In this document: positions 1 to 5,627 of the stretch, piece by piece | Layout of the letters: each line of letters opens with the position of its first letter | Numbering within the stretch: the stretch's first letter is position 1 | Made by a program: the position numbers and the translations under genes | Source of the DNA: Candidatus Parcubacteria bacterium | GTDB lineage: Bacteria; Patescibacteriota; Patescibacteriia; Patescibacteriales; UBA12075 | Assembly: GCA_023140595.1 (NCBI GenBank) | Contig: JAGLLI010000015.1 | Location: 1 to 8,854, forward strand | DNA length: 8,854 nucleotides | Direction of reading: 5' to 3' | The notes under the pieces: model-generated | Databases searched by the model: none | Seen by the model: only the letters and a program-made list of their open reading frames with translations | What the model was told of the DNA's origin: nothing

Positions 1-303
1 ATTCAAAAACATGCCGAAGCAAACGGTTATGGCGTTGTGCGCGAATTAGTCGGGCATGGCGTTGGGTATGACCTGCATGAAGAGCCGCAAGTTGCAAATT
101 ATCGCGCAAGCAGCCAAGATATTAAGGACGAAGTATTAAAAGCAGGCATGGTTTTGGCAATTGAACCGATGATAACAATCGGCGATTGGCATATTAAAAC
201 TTTAGAAAACGGCTTCACTTTTGCGACAATGGACGACAGTTTAAGCACTCATTTTGAACATTCAGTCGTTGTTACGGAAGATGGATATGAAATTTTAACT
301 TAA
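1..303 (+). CDS. map: Type I methionine aminopeptidase, C-terminal part (5' end outside the window)
   Basis: This cytosolic metalloenzyme removes the initiator methionine from new proteins. The frame is open from base 1 and gives 100 residues before TAA; a typical type I enzyme has about 250-265, so roughly 150 N-terminal residues lie upstream. Visible family signatures are the GHGVG stretch, whose His19 is a metal ligand (equivalent to E. coli His171), HEEPQV with His26 (equivalent to His178), IEPM with Glu55 (second-shell metal ligand, Glu204), and FEHSVVVTEDG with Glu86 (Glu235). The two Asp metal ligands fall in the missing part. The C-terminus ends in EILT, the usual end for the family. 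A GTG at base 37 is an internal Val codon and not a start, since conserved sequence continues upstream of it. The stop is 6 nt before ruvX, which implies cotranscription and probably coupled translation. Confidence 0.95.
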   Translation: MQKHAEANGYGVVRELVGHGVGYDLHEEPQVANYRASSQDIKDEVLKAGMVLAIEPMITIGDWHIKTLENGFTFATMDDSLSTHFEHSVVVTEDGYEILT

Positions 304-309
304 TTATTT

Positions 310-714
310 ATGAACTATTCAGAAAAAAAATATTTAGGAATTGATTGGGGTAAGAAACGCATTGGTTTGGCTTTGGGTGATAGTGAAACGAGATTAGCAA
401 GCCCTTTTTGCGTTGTTTCGCAAGCAAGCGAGATAATTGATATTATAAATAAAGAAAAAATAGACTATTTAATAATCGGGCAGCCGATTAAAATGTCAGG
501 CGCAAAAGATAATTTAGGTGAAGATTTTGAAGAATTTTTAAATTTTATAAAAAATAATTGTGATATTCCGGTAGAATTAATTGATGAAAGATTGACTAGC
601 AAGGCCGCGGATGCTTTATCCGGTACAAAAAAAACTAAAGCCGCGCGTGATTCTCTTGCGGCAATGATAATTTTGCAGAGTTATTTTGATAAAACCAATG
701 GAAGAGACTTTTAA
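310..714 (+). CDS. ruvX: YqgF/RuvX family putative Holliday junction resolvase (pre-16S rRNA nuclease)
   Basis: This is a 134-aa RNase H-fold nuclease, within the usual family length of about 130-150. The family is annotated as a Holliday junction resolvase and in E. coli (YqgF) is tied to 5' maturation of pre-16S rRNA; which role applies here cannot be read from sequence. All family blocks are present: LGIDWGKKRIGLALGD at residues 9-24 with catalytic Asp12, IIGQPIKMSG at 55-64, IDERLTSKAAD at 91-101 with the acidic Asp92/Glu93 pair, and ARDSLAAMIILQSYFD at 112-127 with Asp114. The gene looks intact. It starts with ATG 6 nt after the map stop, has no Shine-Dalgarno sequence, and its 3' end overlaps recO. 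Translation is therefore probably coupled to map. Confidence 0.93.
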   Translation: MNYSEKKYLGIDWGKKRIGLALGDSETRLASPFCVVSQASEIIDIINKEKIDYLIIGQPIKMSGAKDNLGEDFEEFLNFIKNNCDIPVELIDERLTSKAADALSGTKKTKAARDSLAAMIILQSYFDKTNGRDF

Positions 715-1417
715 TATTCAAGCTATTGTATTAAATCGGTATGCTTTTCGCGAAAATGACAGCCGTGTTTTGGCGTATAGTTTGGAACACGGAAAAATGT
801 TTTTGGTTGCAAGAGGCACGGGGTCAATAAAATCAAAAATGGCAGGACACATTGAGCCGTTTTGCTTGTCTGAATTAATGATTGTGCGCGGGAGGCGATA
901 TAATTATATCGGCGGCGCTAAATCAACAAATTGTTTTTTTGGGATTAAAAGTGATTTGGAAAAACTGGAAGTTGCTGGCCGTTCTTTCGCGATTTTAAAT
1001 AAAATAATTAAAGAGCATGAAGTTGATCCAAAATTATTTTTTTTAATAAATGATTTTTTAGAAGTATTATCAGATATTAATAAAAATATTAACTATAATT
1101 TGTTTTTGCATGCTTTTATTTTAAAATTAGTTTGCCAGCTGGGATATCGCCCAGAGCTTTATTCGTGCGTAGTATGCCGAAAGGATATTAATCCAAATGG
1201 CAATTATTTTGATTTCAAAAAAGGCGGTTTGGCTTGCTCTGATTGCCAAAAAAACTGCCAAAAAAACTGCTTGACAATCCATAAAGATTCCATTAAGCTG
1301 TTAAGGTTTATAGTTAAAGAAAATTTTATAGATATCTCAAAATTGTTCGTTAATAAAAAAATTTCTTCTGAGGTGATAAAAAGCATTATTGTGTTTTATA
1401 ACTATAATTTTAAGTAA
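698..1417 (+). CDS. recO: DNA repair protein RecO
   Basis: RecO works in the RecFOR pathway, helping RecA load onto SSB-coated single-stranded DNA at gaps. The protein is 239 aa, normal for the family. Residues 1-80 match the N-terminal OB fold, including AIVLNRYAFRENDSRVLAYS, VARGTGSIKS at 37-46 and HIEPFCLSEL at 51-60. The middle is helical, and QLGYRPELYSCVVC (147-160) is the usual lead into the zinc-binding site, here C157, C160, C180 and C183. Two further cysteines, C187 and C191, come from a 12-bp tandem duplication. I chose the ATG at 698, which overlaps ruvX by 17 nt. An in-frame TTG at 686 would add only four residues that do not resemble the family start. There is no Shine-Dalgarno sequence, so reinitiation from ruvX is likely. 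Confidence 0.9.
   Translation: MEETFNIQAIVLNRYAFRENDSRVLAYSLEHGKMFLVARGTGSIKSKMAGHIEPFCLSELMIVRGRRYNYIGGAKSTNCFFGIKSDLEKLEVAGRSFAILNKIIKEHEVDPKLFFLINDFLEVLSDINKNINYNLFLHAFILKLVCQLGYRPELYSCVVCRKDINPNGNYFDFKKGGLACSDCQKNCQKNCLTIHKDSIKLLRFIVKENFIDISKLFVNKKISSEVIKSIIVFYNYNFK
1244..1267 (+). repeat. Perfect 12-bp tandem duplication inside recO
   Basis: The unit TGCCAAAAAAAC occurs twice in direct succession and a third partial unit (TGC) follows. It is in frame and repeats the residues CQKN, so the protein reads CQKNCQKNC just after the predicted zinc site. Each unit contains a run of seven A bases, and slipped-strand replication could add or remove 12 bp without breaking the frame. Confidence 0.9.
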
Positions 1418-1419
1418 AG

Positions 1420-1425
1420 AGGAGG
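1420..1425 (+). promoter_or_regulatory. Strong Shine-Dalgarno sequence for the 41-aa ORF
   Basis: AGGAGG, followed by two more G bases, lies 7 nt before the ATG at 1433 and begins 2 nt after the recO stop. Match and spacing are close to ideal, which supports the short downstream frame being translated even though it is not recognised as a known family. Confidence 0.7.
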
Positions 1426-1432
1426 GGAAAAT

Positions 1433-1558
1433 ATGTTGGGAATATTAGGTTCTAGCGCGGATCCGTTTGGTTATTATAAACAACAGTCATATGTACCGGA
1501 TGTTTTTTGCGGTTACAGTAAATTAAAAATTAAAGCGGTATATAGTTGGTATGCCTAA
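1433..1558 (+). CDS. Unrecognised 41-aa small protein
   Basis: I do not recognise this product. The frame starts at an ATG 7 nt after a near-perfect AGGAGG and ends at TAA. It begins MLGILGSSADPFGYY and ends VYSWYA. The peptide is rich in aromatic residues, especially Tyr, has one Cys (C26), and shows no transmembrane segment or signal peptide. It starts 15 nt after the recO stop, so it should be the fourth gene of the map-ruvX-recO transcript. The case for translation is the ribosome-binding site and the tight packing with the next small ORF. Against it are the short length and the lack of any known family. An alternative is that it is a leader peptide or an untranslated spacer upstream of the 57-aa ORF. 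Confidence 0.45.
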   Translation: MLGILGSSADPFGYYKQQSYVPDVFCGYSKLKIKAVYSWYA

Positions 1559-1566
1559 AATCAAAA

Positions 1567-1572
1567 AGGAGG
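1567..1572 (+). promoter_or_regulatory. Strong Shine-Dalgarno sequence that fixes the 57-aa ORF start
   Basis: AGGAGG sits 5 nt before the ATG at 1578. An in-frame ATG at 1551 would lengthen the product by nine residues but has no ribosome-binding site and lies inside the end of the preceding ORF. The Shine-Dalgarno sequence therefore argues for 1578. Confidence 0.7.
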
Positions 1573-1577
1573 AAATT

Positions 1578-1751
1578 ATGAAAGTAAAAGAAAATTGGGC
1601 AATAATTATTTTATTTGATTTAGCTTTTTATCCAGATTTTTTAAATAAAAAAGAAGCAAAAATTTATGCGATAAAAGAGCTTAAATTAAAGCCTTCTGAT
1701 TATGAAATTAAAAAAATATCCAGCGTAACATCGCGTAAAACAAAGAAATAA
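1578..1751 (+). CDS. Unrecognised 57-aa lysine-rich small protein
   Basis: I do not recognise this family. The chosen ATG gives 57 residues, starting MKVKENWAIIILFDLAF and ending SSVTSRKTKK. A short hydrophobic stretch at about residues 7-16 (WAIIILFDLA) is interrupted by Asp, so it is more likely a buried strand or helix than a membrane anchor. Residues 22-48 are charged and probably helical, and the basic C-terminal tail could touch nucleic acid or ribosomes. That last point is only a guess from composition. The gene lies 19 nt after the 41-aa ORF and is followed directly by the operon terminator, so it would be the last gene of the map-ruvX-recO unit. Confidence 0.6.
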   Translation: MKVKENWAIIILFDLAFYPDFLNKKEAKIYAIKELKLKPSDYEIKKISSVTSRKTKK

Positions 1752-1787
1752 TACAAGATACTTTTTAATCCTAATGCAAAAAAACCA

Positions 1788-1824
1788 AAAGGCCAACCTT
1801 GAGTAAACGGGTTGGCCTTTCTTA
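1788..1824 (+). terminator. Intrinsic terminator ending the map-ruvX-recO operon
   Basis: Perfect 11-bp inverted repeat: AAAGGCCAACC (1788-1798) and GGTTGGCCTTT (1810-1820) with an 11-nt loop. The right arm ends in TTT and runs into CTTAATTT, a modest U-tract. An A-rich run upstream (1778-1790, AAAs broken by CC) would give a U-tract on the opposite strand, so the hairpin could work in both directions. It separates the upstream operon from the aspS promoter. Confidence 0.8.
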
Positions 1825-1826
1825 AT

Positions 1827-1856
1827 TTGCCAATTTTAGAAATTTTTTGTTATAAT
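1827..1856 (+). promoter_or_regulatory. Predicted sigma-70-type promoter for aspS with extended -10
   Basis: TTGCCA (1827-1832, five of six bases matching TTGACA), an 18-bp spacer, then TATAAT (1851-1856) preceded by TGT, forming an extended -10. Transcription should start near 1863, leaving a leader of about 44 nt before the aspS ATG. It follows directly after the terminator, as expected for a new transcription unit. Confidence 0.65.
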
Positions 1857-1906
1857 GTAAATATAGCTTAATTGAAATTTAATAAATAAATTTAATTTGT
1901 AATATT

Positions 1907-3688
1907 ATGCTAAGAACAAATACTTGCGGAGAACTTACTAAAAAAGAAATTAACAAACAAGTAACGCTTTGCGGATGGGTGCATCGCAGGCGGGATCATG
2001 GAGGAATTATTTTTATTGATTTGCGGGATCGCTACGGATTGACGCAGATTAAATTTGATCCTGAAATTAATAAAGAAGCCCACGCGCAAGCCGACAGATT
2101 GCGGCACGAATGGGTTATTTGCGCTGTTGGTGAAGTGATTGCGAGACCCGAAGATATGATAAACAAAAAATTAAAAACAGGAGAAATCGAAGTGGAAATA
2201 GAAAAACTGGAAATATTAAACGAATCAAAAACCCCGCCCTTTGAATTAAGCGAAGAAAAAGCTAAAGAAGCTAATGAGGAAATAAGAATGGAGTATCGTT
2301 ATATTGATTTGCGGAGAAAAAAAATGCAGAAAAATTTAAGATTAAGAAATGAAGTTACAAAATCAATTCGTGATTATTTTTATAAGGAAGGTTTCTTGGA
2401 CGTTGAAACTCCCTGCATGGTAAAAGATACTCCGGAGGGAAGTCGTGAATACCTGGTTCCGGCGCGAACATTTCCCGGACAGTTTTACGTTCTGCCGCAA
2501 AGCCCGCAGCAGTTAAAGCAATTTTTAATGATTGGCGGAGTTGATAAATATTTTCAAATCGCCCGATGTTTTCGGGATGAGGATTTGCGCGGAGACAGAC
2601 AGCCGGAGTTTACTCAGTTTGAAATTGAGATGAGTTTTGCGGAACAAGAAGATATTGTTAATGTTATGGAAGGATGCTTTTTAGAGGTTTCAAAAAAAAT
2701 CGTACCTGAGAAAAAGATATTAAATAAGCCTTTCCTGCGAATGACATGGCAGGAGGCAATGGAGCGTTATGGTTCTGATAAGCCGGATATCCGGTATGAC
2801 TTGGAAATTAAGCCGATTACGGAAATGGTAGTTGGCTGCGGTTTTAAAGTGTTTGCAGATATGGCAAAAAAGGATGACCATGTAGTCCATGCTTTAAAAA
2901 TTAGCAAAGGAGCTAAATTTACAAGAAAAGAAATTGATGATTTAACCAGAATAGCGCAAGATAACGGCGCCAAAGGCTTGGCTTATATAATTATTAAAGA
3001 AGACGGTAAATTGCAATCGCCGATTGTAAAATTTTTAGGAGAAGATTTGGCTCAAAATATTCTAAATGAAGTTACAGCAAAGTCTGGTGATATAGTATTT
3101 TTCGGAGCGGACGAATTTATTACGGCTTGTGAAAGCTTGGGTGCTGTCAGAAAAGAATGCGCAAGAATGCTGGATTTGATTCCTAAAGATATTTTGGCGT
3201 ATTTATGGGTTGTTGATTTTCCGTTATTTGAAAAAAGCAAAGAAACCGGCGCATTGGGCGCGGCTCATCATCCTTTTACCCGTCCGCTTAAAGAGGATAT
3301 GGAGTTATTGGATAAAGATCCGTTTAAAGTAAGATCGCATGCTTATGACTTGGTTTTGAACGGCGTGGAAATCGGCGGCGGTTCTTTAAGGATACATGAA
3401 AAAAATTTGCAGGAAAAAATTTTTACAGTCCTTGGAATATCAGATAGCGATGCCGAGCGCCGTTTCGGACATATGCTTAAAGCCTTTGAATACGGAGCTC
3501 CGCCTCACGGCGGAATCGCAATGGGTCTTGATCGGTTTGTAATGTTATTGGCTGACGAACCGAATATCCGCGAGGTTATAGCTTTTCCAAAAGACGGCAA
3601 AGGCCGCGATTTAATGCTTAACGCGCCGGCTCCGATTGACGAAAAAGAACTTAAAGAGCTTGGGCTTGGGATTAGAAAAATTGATTAA
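1907..3688 (+). CDS. aspS: Aspartate--tRNA ligase (class II), probably non-discriminating Asp/Asn type
   Basis: This cytosolic enzyme charges tRNA with aspartate. The 593-aa length fits the bacterial type. Domains in order: N-terminal OB anticodon-binding fold (about 1-105, with GWVHRRRDHGGIIFIDLRD), class II catalytic core, bacterial GAD insertion (about 285-405), then the rest of the core. Visible motifs include LPQSPQQLKQF (about 196-206), motif 2 FRDEDLRGDRQPEFTQFE (about 222-239), and motif 3 GIAMGLDRF (about 536-544) with the ATP-binding Arg near 543. His31 follows RRRD, where discriminating E. coli-type enzymes have Leu. His at this site is associated with enzymes that also charge tRNA-Asn, as characterised in Pseudomonas aeruginosa. 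Such an enzyme would need GatCAB to convert Asp-tRNA-Asn. The ATG at 1907 has no Shine-Dalgarno sequence; conserved sequence starts right after it (LRTNTCGELT). Confidence 0.96.
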   Translation: MLRTNTCGELTKKEINKQVTLCGWVHRRRDHGGIIFIDLRDRYGLTQIKFDPEINKEAHAQADRLRHEWVICAVGEVIARPEDMINKKLKTGEIEVEIEKLEILNESKTPPFELSEEKAKEANEEIRMEYRYIDLRRKKMQKNLRLRNEVTKSIRDYFYKEGFLDVETPCMVKDTPEGSREYLVPARTFPGQFYVLPQSPQQLKQFLMIGGVDKYFQIARCFRDEDLRGDRQPEFTQFEIEMSFAEQEDIVNVMEGCFLEVSKKIVPEKKILNKPFLRMTWQEAMERYGSDKPDIRYDLEIKPITEMVVGCGFKVFADMAKKDDHVVHALKISKGAKFTRKEIDDLTRIAQDNGAKGLAYIIIKEDGKLQSPIVKFLGEDLAQNILNEVTAKSGDIVFFGADEFITACESLGAVRKECARMLDLIPKDILAYLWVVDFPLFEKSKETGALGAAHHPFTRPLKEDMELLDKDPFKVRSHAYDLVLNGVEIGGGSLRIHEKNLQEKIFTVLGISDSDAERRFGHMLKAFEYGAPPHGGIAMGLDRFVMLLADEPNIREVIAFPKDGKGRDLMLNAPAPIDEKELKELGLGIRKID

Positions 3689-3709
3689 AAGATGATTTAA
3701 GTGTATAAT
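3681..3709 (+). promoter_or_regulatory. Predicted promoter giving a leaderless or nearly leaderless mRNA for the 278-aa ORF
   Basis: TTGATT (3681-3686) and a consensus TATAAT (3704-3709) are separated by the optimal 17 bp. The -35 overlaps the last codons of aspS. The ATG at 3718 begins 8 nt after the -10 box, so transcription would start at or 1-2 nt before the start codon. There is no Shine-Dalgarno sequence, which agrees with leaderless translation. AT-rich DNA produces chance -10 boxes, but the exact spacing makes this one credible. Confidence 0.6.
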
Positions 3710-3717
3710 AATATTAT

Positions 3718-4554
3718 ATGGAACAAGCAGAAGAATTAAAAATAAGAGAAAAATCGCAAGAGCCGGTTAAAGAAATGGCACTTAATGATGATATTGCGCA
3801 TGAAAAAAAGCAAGAAGAAAGCCCAAAAAATAAAGATATAACAGAAAAAAATATATTGGAAGGTATTAAAAATTCTAAGAAAATACATGAAGAAAAACAA
3901 GAGAATATTAGAACCGTAGCCGATTTTATTAATAATCTTGAGGAATGCTTGTTAAATACCGAGGATGAGGAAGAAAAAACAAAGATAGCTTATCATTTAG
4001 TGAGAATAAAGGGCGCATTTAATAAATCCGGTGTTAAGCCAGATAAATTTAATATTGGCGCGACAAAAGATGGGAGTTGGAGTATGTATGATAAAGCTGG
4101 CAATTCGTTTAAGATTGATCCGAATCTTATTGAAAACAGCAAAGTAGACCAAAATTTATTAGGCATTGTTCTTGAAGAAGCTGAAGAGGAAAAGAAAGGT
4201 TTTTCCGATATTGGATTTCAGCAGTTGGCGATAAAAAAATTGATTGGCGCTCGGGAATATCATAAAGATAAACGAGAAAGCGCGCTTAGAGTGTTTCCGC
4301 AATGGAGAAAAGATAAAGTATTGAATTTATATAATATTAAAGCCCCAGAGAAGCTGGCAGATTATTTTCTTGAAAAGGAAGTGGAAAAAAGATTCAGAAA
4401 AAACTCAAAAATAAATTCATCTCAGCTGGGTAAATATTTAAGAGTAATATTCAAAAAAGGCGCGCCAGAATTATATAAAAAATTGCAAGCAAACGGTTAT
4501 CGTTTTAGCACGCGGACAAAAGAAATTATTTCAAGCTTGGAAAAAAATATATAA
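3718..4554 (+). CDS. Hypothetical protein, charged helical, 278 aa
   Basis: I do not recognise this protein. It has no signal peptide or membrane segment and is predicted to be cytosolic. Residues 1-65 are low-complexity, rich in Glu and Lys, and look disordered or coiled coil. Residues 66-104 (from TVADFINNLEE) appear helical. A compact, more conserved-looking part follows: FNIGATKDGSWSMYDKAG (about 111-128), DPNLIENSKVDQNLLGIVLEEAEEEKKGFSDIGFQQLA (about 133-170), and a basic helical C-terminus to 278. The order 'VLEEAEEEKKGFSDIGFQQLAIKKLIGA' vaguely resembles the HExxH...GLTEL region of gluzincin-type peptidases found in Patescibacteria, but the zinc histidines are absent, so I do not assign peptidase activity. 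It starts 30 nt after aspS with its own predicted promoter and has no Shine-Dalgarno sequence. Confidence 0.75.
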   Translation: MEQAEELKIREKSQEPVKEMALNDDIAHEKKQEESPKNKDITEKNILEGIKNSKKIHEEKQENIRTVADFINNLEECLLNTEDEEEKTKIAYHLVRIKGAFNKSGVKPDKFNIGATKDGSWSMYDKAGNSFKIDPNLIENSKVDQNLLGIVLEEAEEEKKGFSDIGFQQLAIKKLIGAREYHKDKRESALRVFPQWRKDKVLNLYNIKAPEKLADYFLEKEVEKRFRKNSKINSSQLGKYLRVIFKKGAPELYKKLQANGYRFSTRTKEIISSLEKNI

Positions 4555-4614
4555 TCTGATTTTAATTATTATCAAGTAAAATATTAATAATAATTAAATT
4601 TTAAGATAAAATAC

Positions 4615-5538
4615 ATGGAACAGCAAAACAACGCAAAATTCGCATTTTTTTACATGTTAAGCCTTTTTTCTTTGATTTTTACGGCTCTGGCAGTCGGAAT
4701 GATTATTTTTCAGATAATTAACAAGGAGATTATTGATATTATAAGTGATTCCAGTGGTCGTTATCAGCCGGACGCTTTAAAATTCGGGATTTCTTCTTTG
4801 ATCATTGCCACTCCGATATTTTTTATTACCATGAGGCAAATATACAAAAATTTGTTTTTGGGTATTCTTGATAAAGATTCGGCAATCCGCAAATGGCTTA
4901 GTTATTTTATATTATTTGTTTCCTCGGTTGTTATGATTGTCTGGCTGATTATGACTATTAACAGTTTTTTGGACGGAGAGCTAACGTTTAAATTTTTTCT
5001 AAAAGCGCTTACGGCGCTTGCTATTGCCGCTTCTATATTTACTTTTTATTTTTATGATATTAAAAGAAAAGAAGTTAAAGAGAAAAAAGATTTGATTATA
5101 CGAATATATTTTTACGCGTCATTGATTGTAATTATTAGCGTGTTTATTGCTTCATTGTTTGTGGTTGAGTCGCCCGCGGAGACCAGAAACAGAAAAACAG
5201 ACGAAGCGGTTTTGAATGATTTTAATTCCATTGATAACGCGGTGCAGAATTATTTTAGGGAAAAAGAAAAATTGCCGGAATCATTAGCGGTGTTAAAAGA
5301 TGAATTTTCATATATAACGGAAGAAGATTTAAAACATCCAAGCTCTAACGAGAATTACGCTTATAATAAACTTGAAGATAAAAAATATGAGTTGTGCGCT
5401 AATTTTATTACATCAAATATAAGCGATATTGATTTGAATGGATTTAATAAGGAAATGTGGCCGCATGACAGTGGCGCGCAATGTTTAAGCAGAAAAATTG
5501 AACAAATATACGAGCCAAGACCGCAGCTTTTAAGATAG
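4615..5538 (+). CDS. Five-helix membrane protein with a soluble pilin-like C-terminal domain (DUF5671-like)
   Basis: The protein has 307 aa. Hydrophobic segments at about residues 9-33, 57-75, 94-116, 126-147 and 163-184 give five predicted transmembrane helices. The four-helix N-terminal part resembles the DUF5671 family of uncharacterised bacterial membrane proteins; this is recognition from memory, not a search. After the fifth helix comes a soluble region (about 188-307) reading ETRNRKTDEAVLNDFNSIDNA, then NYFREKEKLPESLAVL, then YELCANF and WPHDSGAQC. Its layout (arginine-rich helix leading out of a membrane segment, then Y...LP..L..L, then Y.L) recalls type IV pilin and pseudopilin heads. 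Cys261 and Cys290 could form a disulfide if this region is outside the cytoplasm. Function is unknown. The 60-nt gap upstream is AT-rich; TAAGAT at 4602-4607 is only a weak -10 candidate. There is no Shine-Dalgarno sequence. Confidence 0.8.
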   Translation: MEQQNNAKFAFFYMLSLFSLIFTALAVGMIIFQIINKEIIDIISDSSGRYQPDALKFGISSLIIATPIFFITMRQIYKNLFLGILDKDSAIRKWLSYFILFVSSVVMIVWLIMTINSFLDGELTFKFFLKALTALAIAASIFTFYFYDIKRKEVKEKKDLIIRIYFYASLIVIISVFIASLFVVESPAETRNRKTDEAVLNDFNSIDNAVQNYFREKEKLPESLAVLKDEFSYITEEDLKHPSSNENYAYNKLEDKKYELCANFITSNISDIDLNGFNKEMWPHDSGAQCLSRKIEQIYEPRPQLLR

Positions 5539-5576
5539 TCCGCGCGTTTGTTTTAATAATTATATTAATATTTATT

Positions 5577-5610
5577 TAAGCATAGCTTTGCTTATATCTT
5601 GTATTAAGCA
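5577..5610. repeat. Three alternating half-sites (TAAGCA / TGCTTA / TAAGCA) upstream of the histidine kinase gene
   Basis: TAAGCA (5577-5582), TGCTTA (5589-5594) and TAAGCA (5605-5610) are perfect copies in alternating orientation. The first and third belong to a 10-nt direct repeat, TTAAGCATAG, at 5576-5585 and 5604-5613. The central element can pair with either neighbour, forming a 6-bp stem with a 6-nt or a 10-nt loop. As DNA it could be an operator; as RNA it could be two mutually exclusive weak hairpins. It ends 17 nt before the start codon at 5628. Confidence 0.5.
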
Positions 5611-5627
5611 TAGTTTTTTGTTTCCGC

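Noticed and set aside
1204..1386. Minus-strand 60-codon frame opposite recO.
   Set aside because: It is the antisense of the A-rich RecO zinc region, and its repeated FFWQ residues only mirror the 12-bp tandem repeat.
1910..3240. Minus-strand open frames opposite aspS (1910-2107, 2767-2973, 3052-3240).
   Set aside because: They are fully covered by aspS, which is clearly real, and show no family features of their own.
16..4500. A 14-nt match, AAGCAAACGGTTAT, between map (17-30) and the 278-aa gene (4487-4500).
   Set aside because: Both encode an ANGY peptide in unrelated proteins. The match stops at once on both sides, so it is most likely chance in AT-rich coding DNA.
4555..4614. Possible promoter or terminator in the 60-nt gap before the membrane protein gene.
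   Set aside because: The segment is almost pure A/T with several TAAAAT-like boxes but no -35 at a correct distance and no GC-containing hairpin, so nothing specific can be called.
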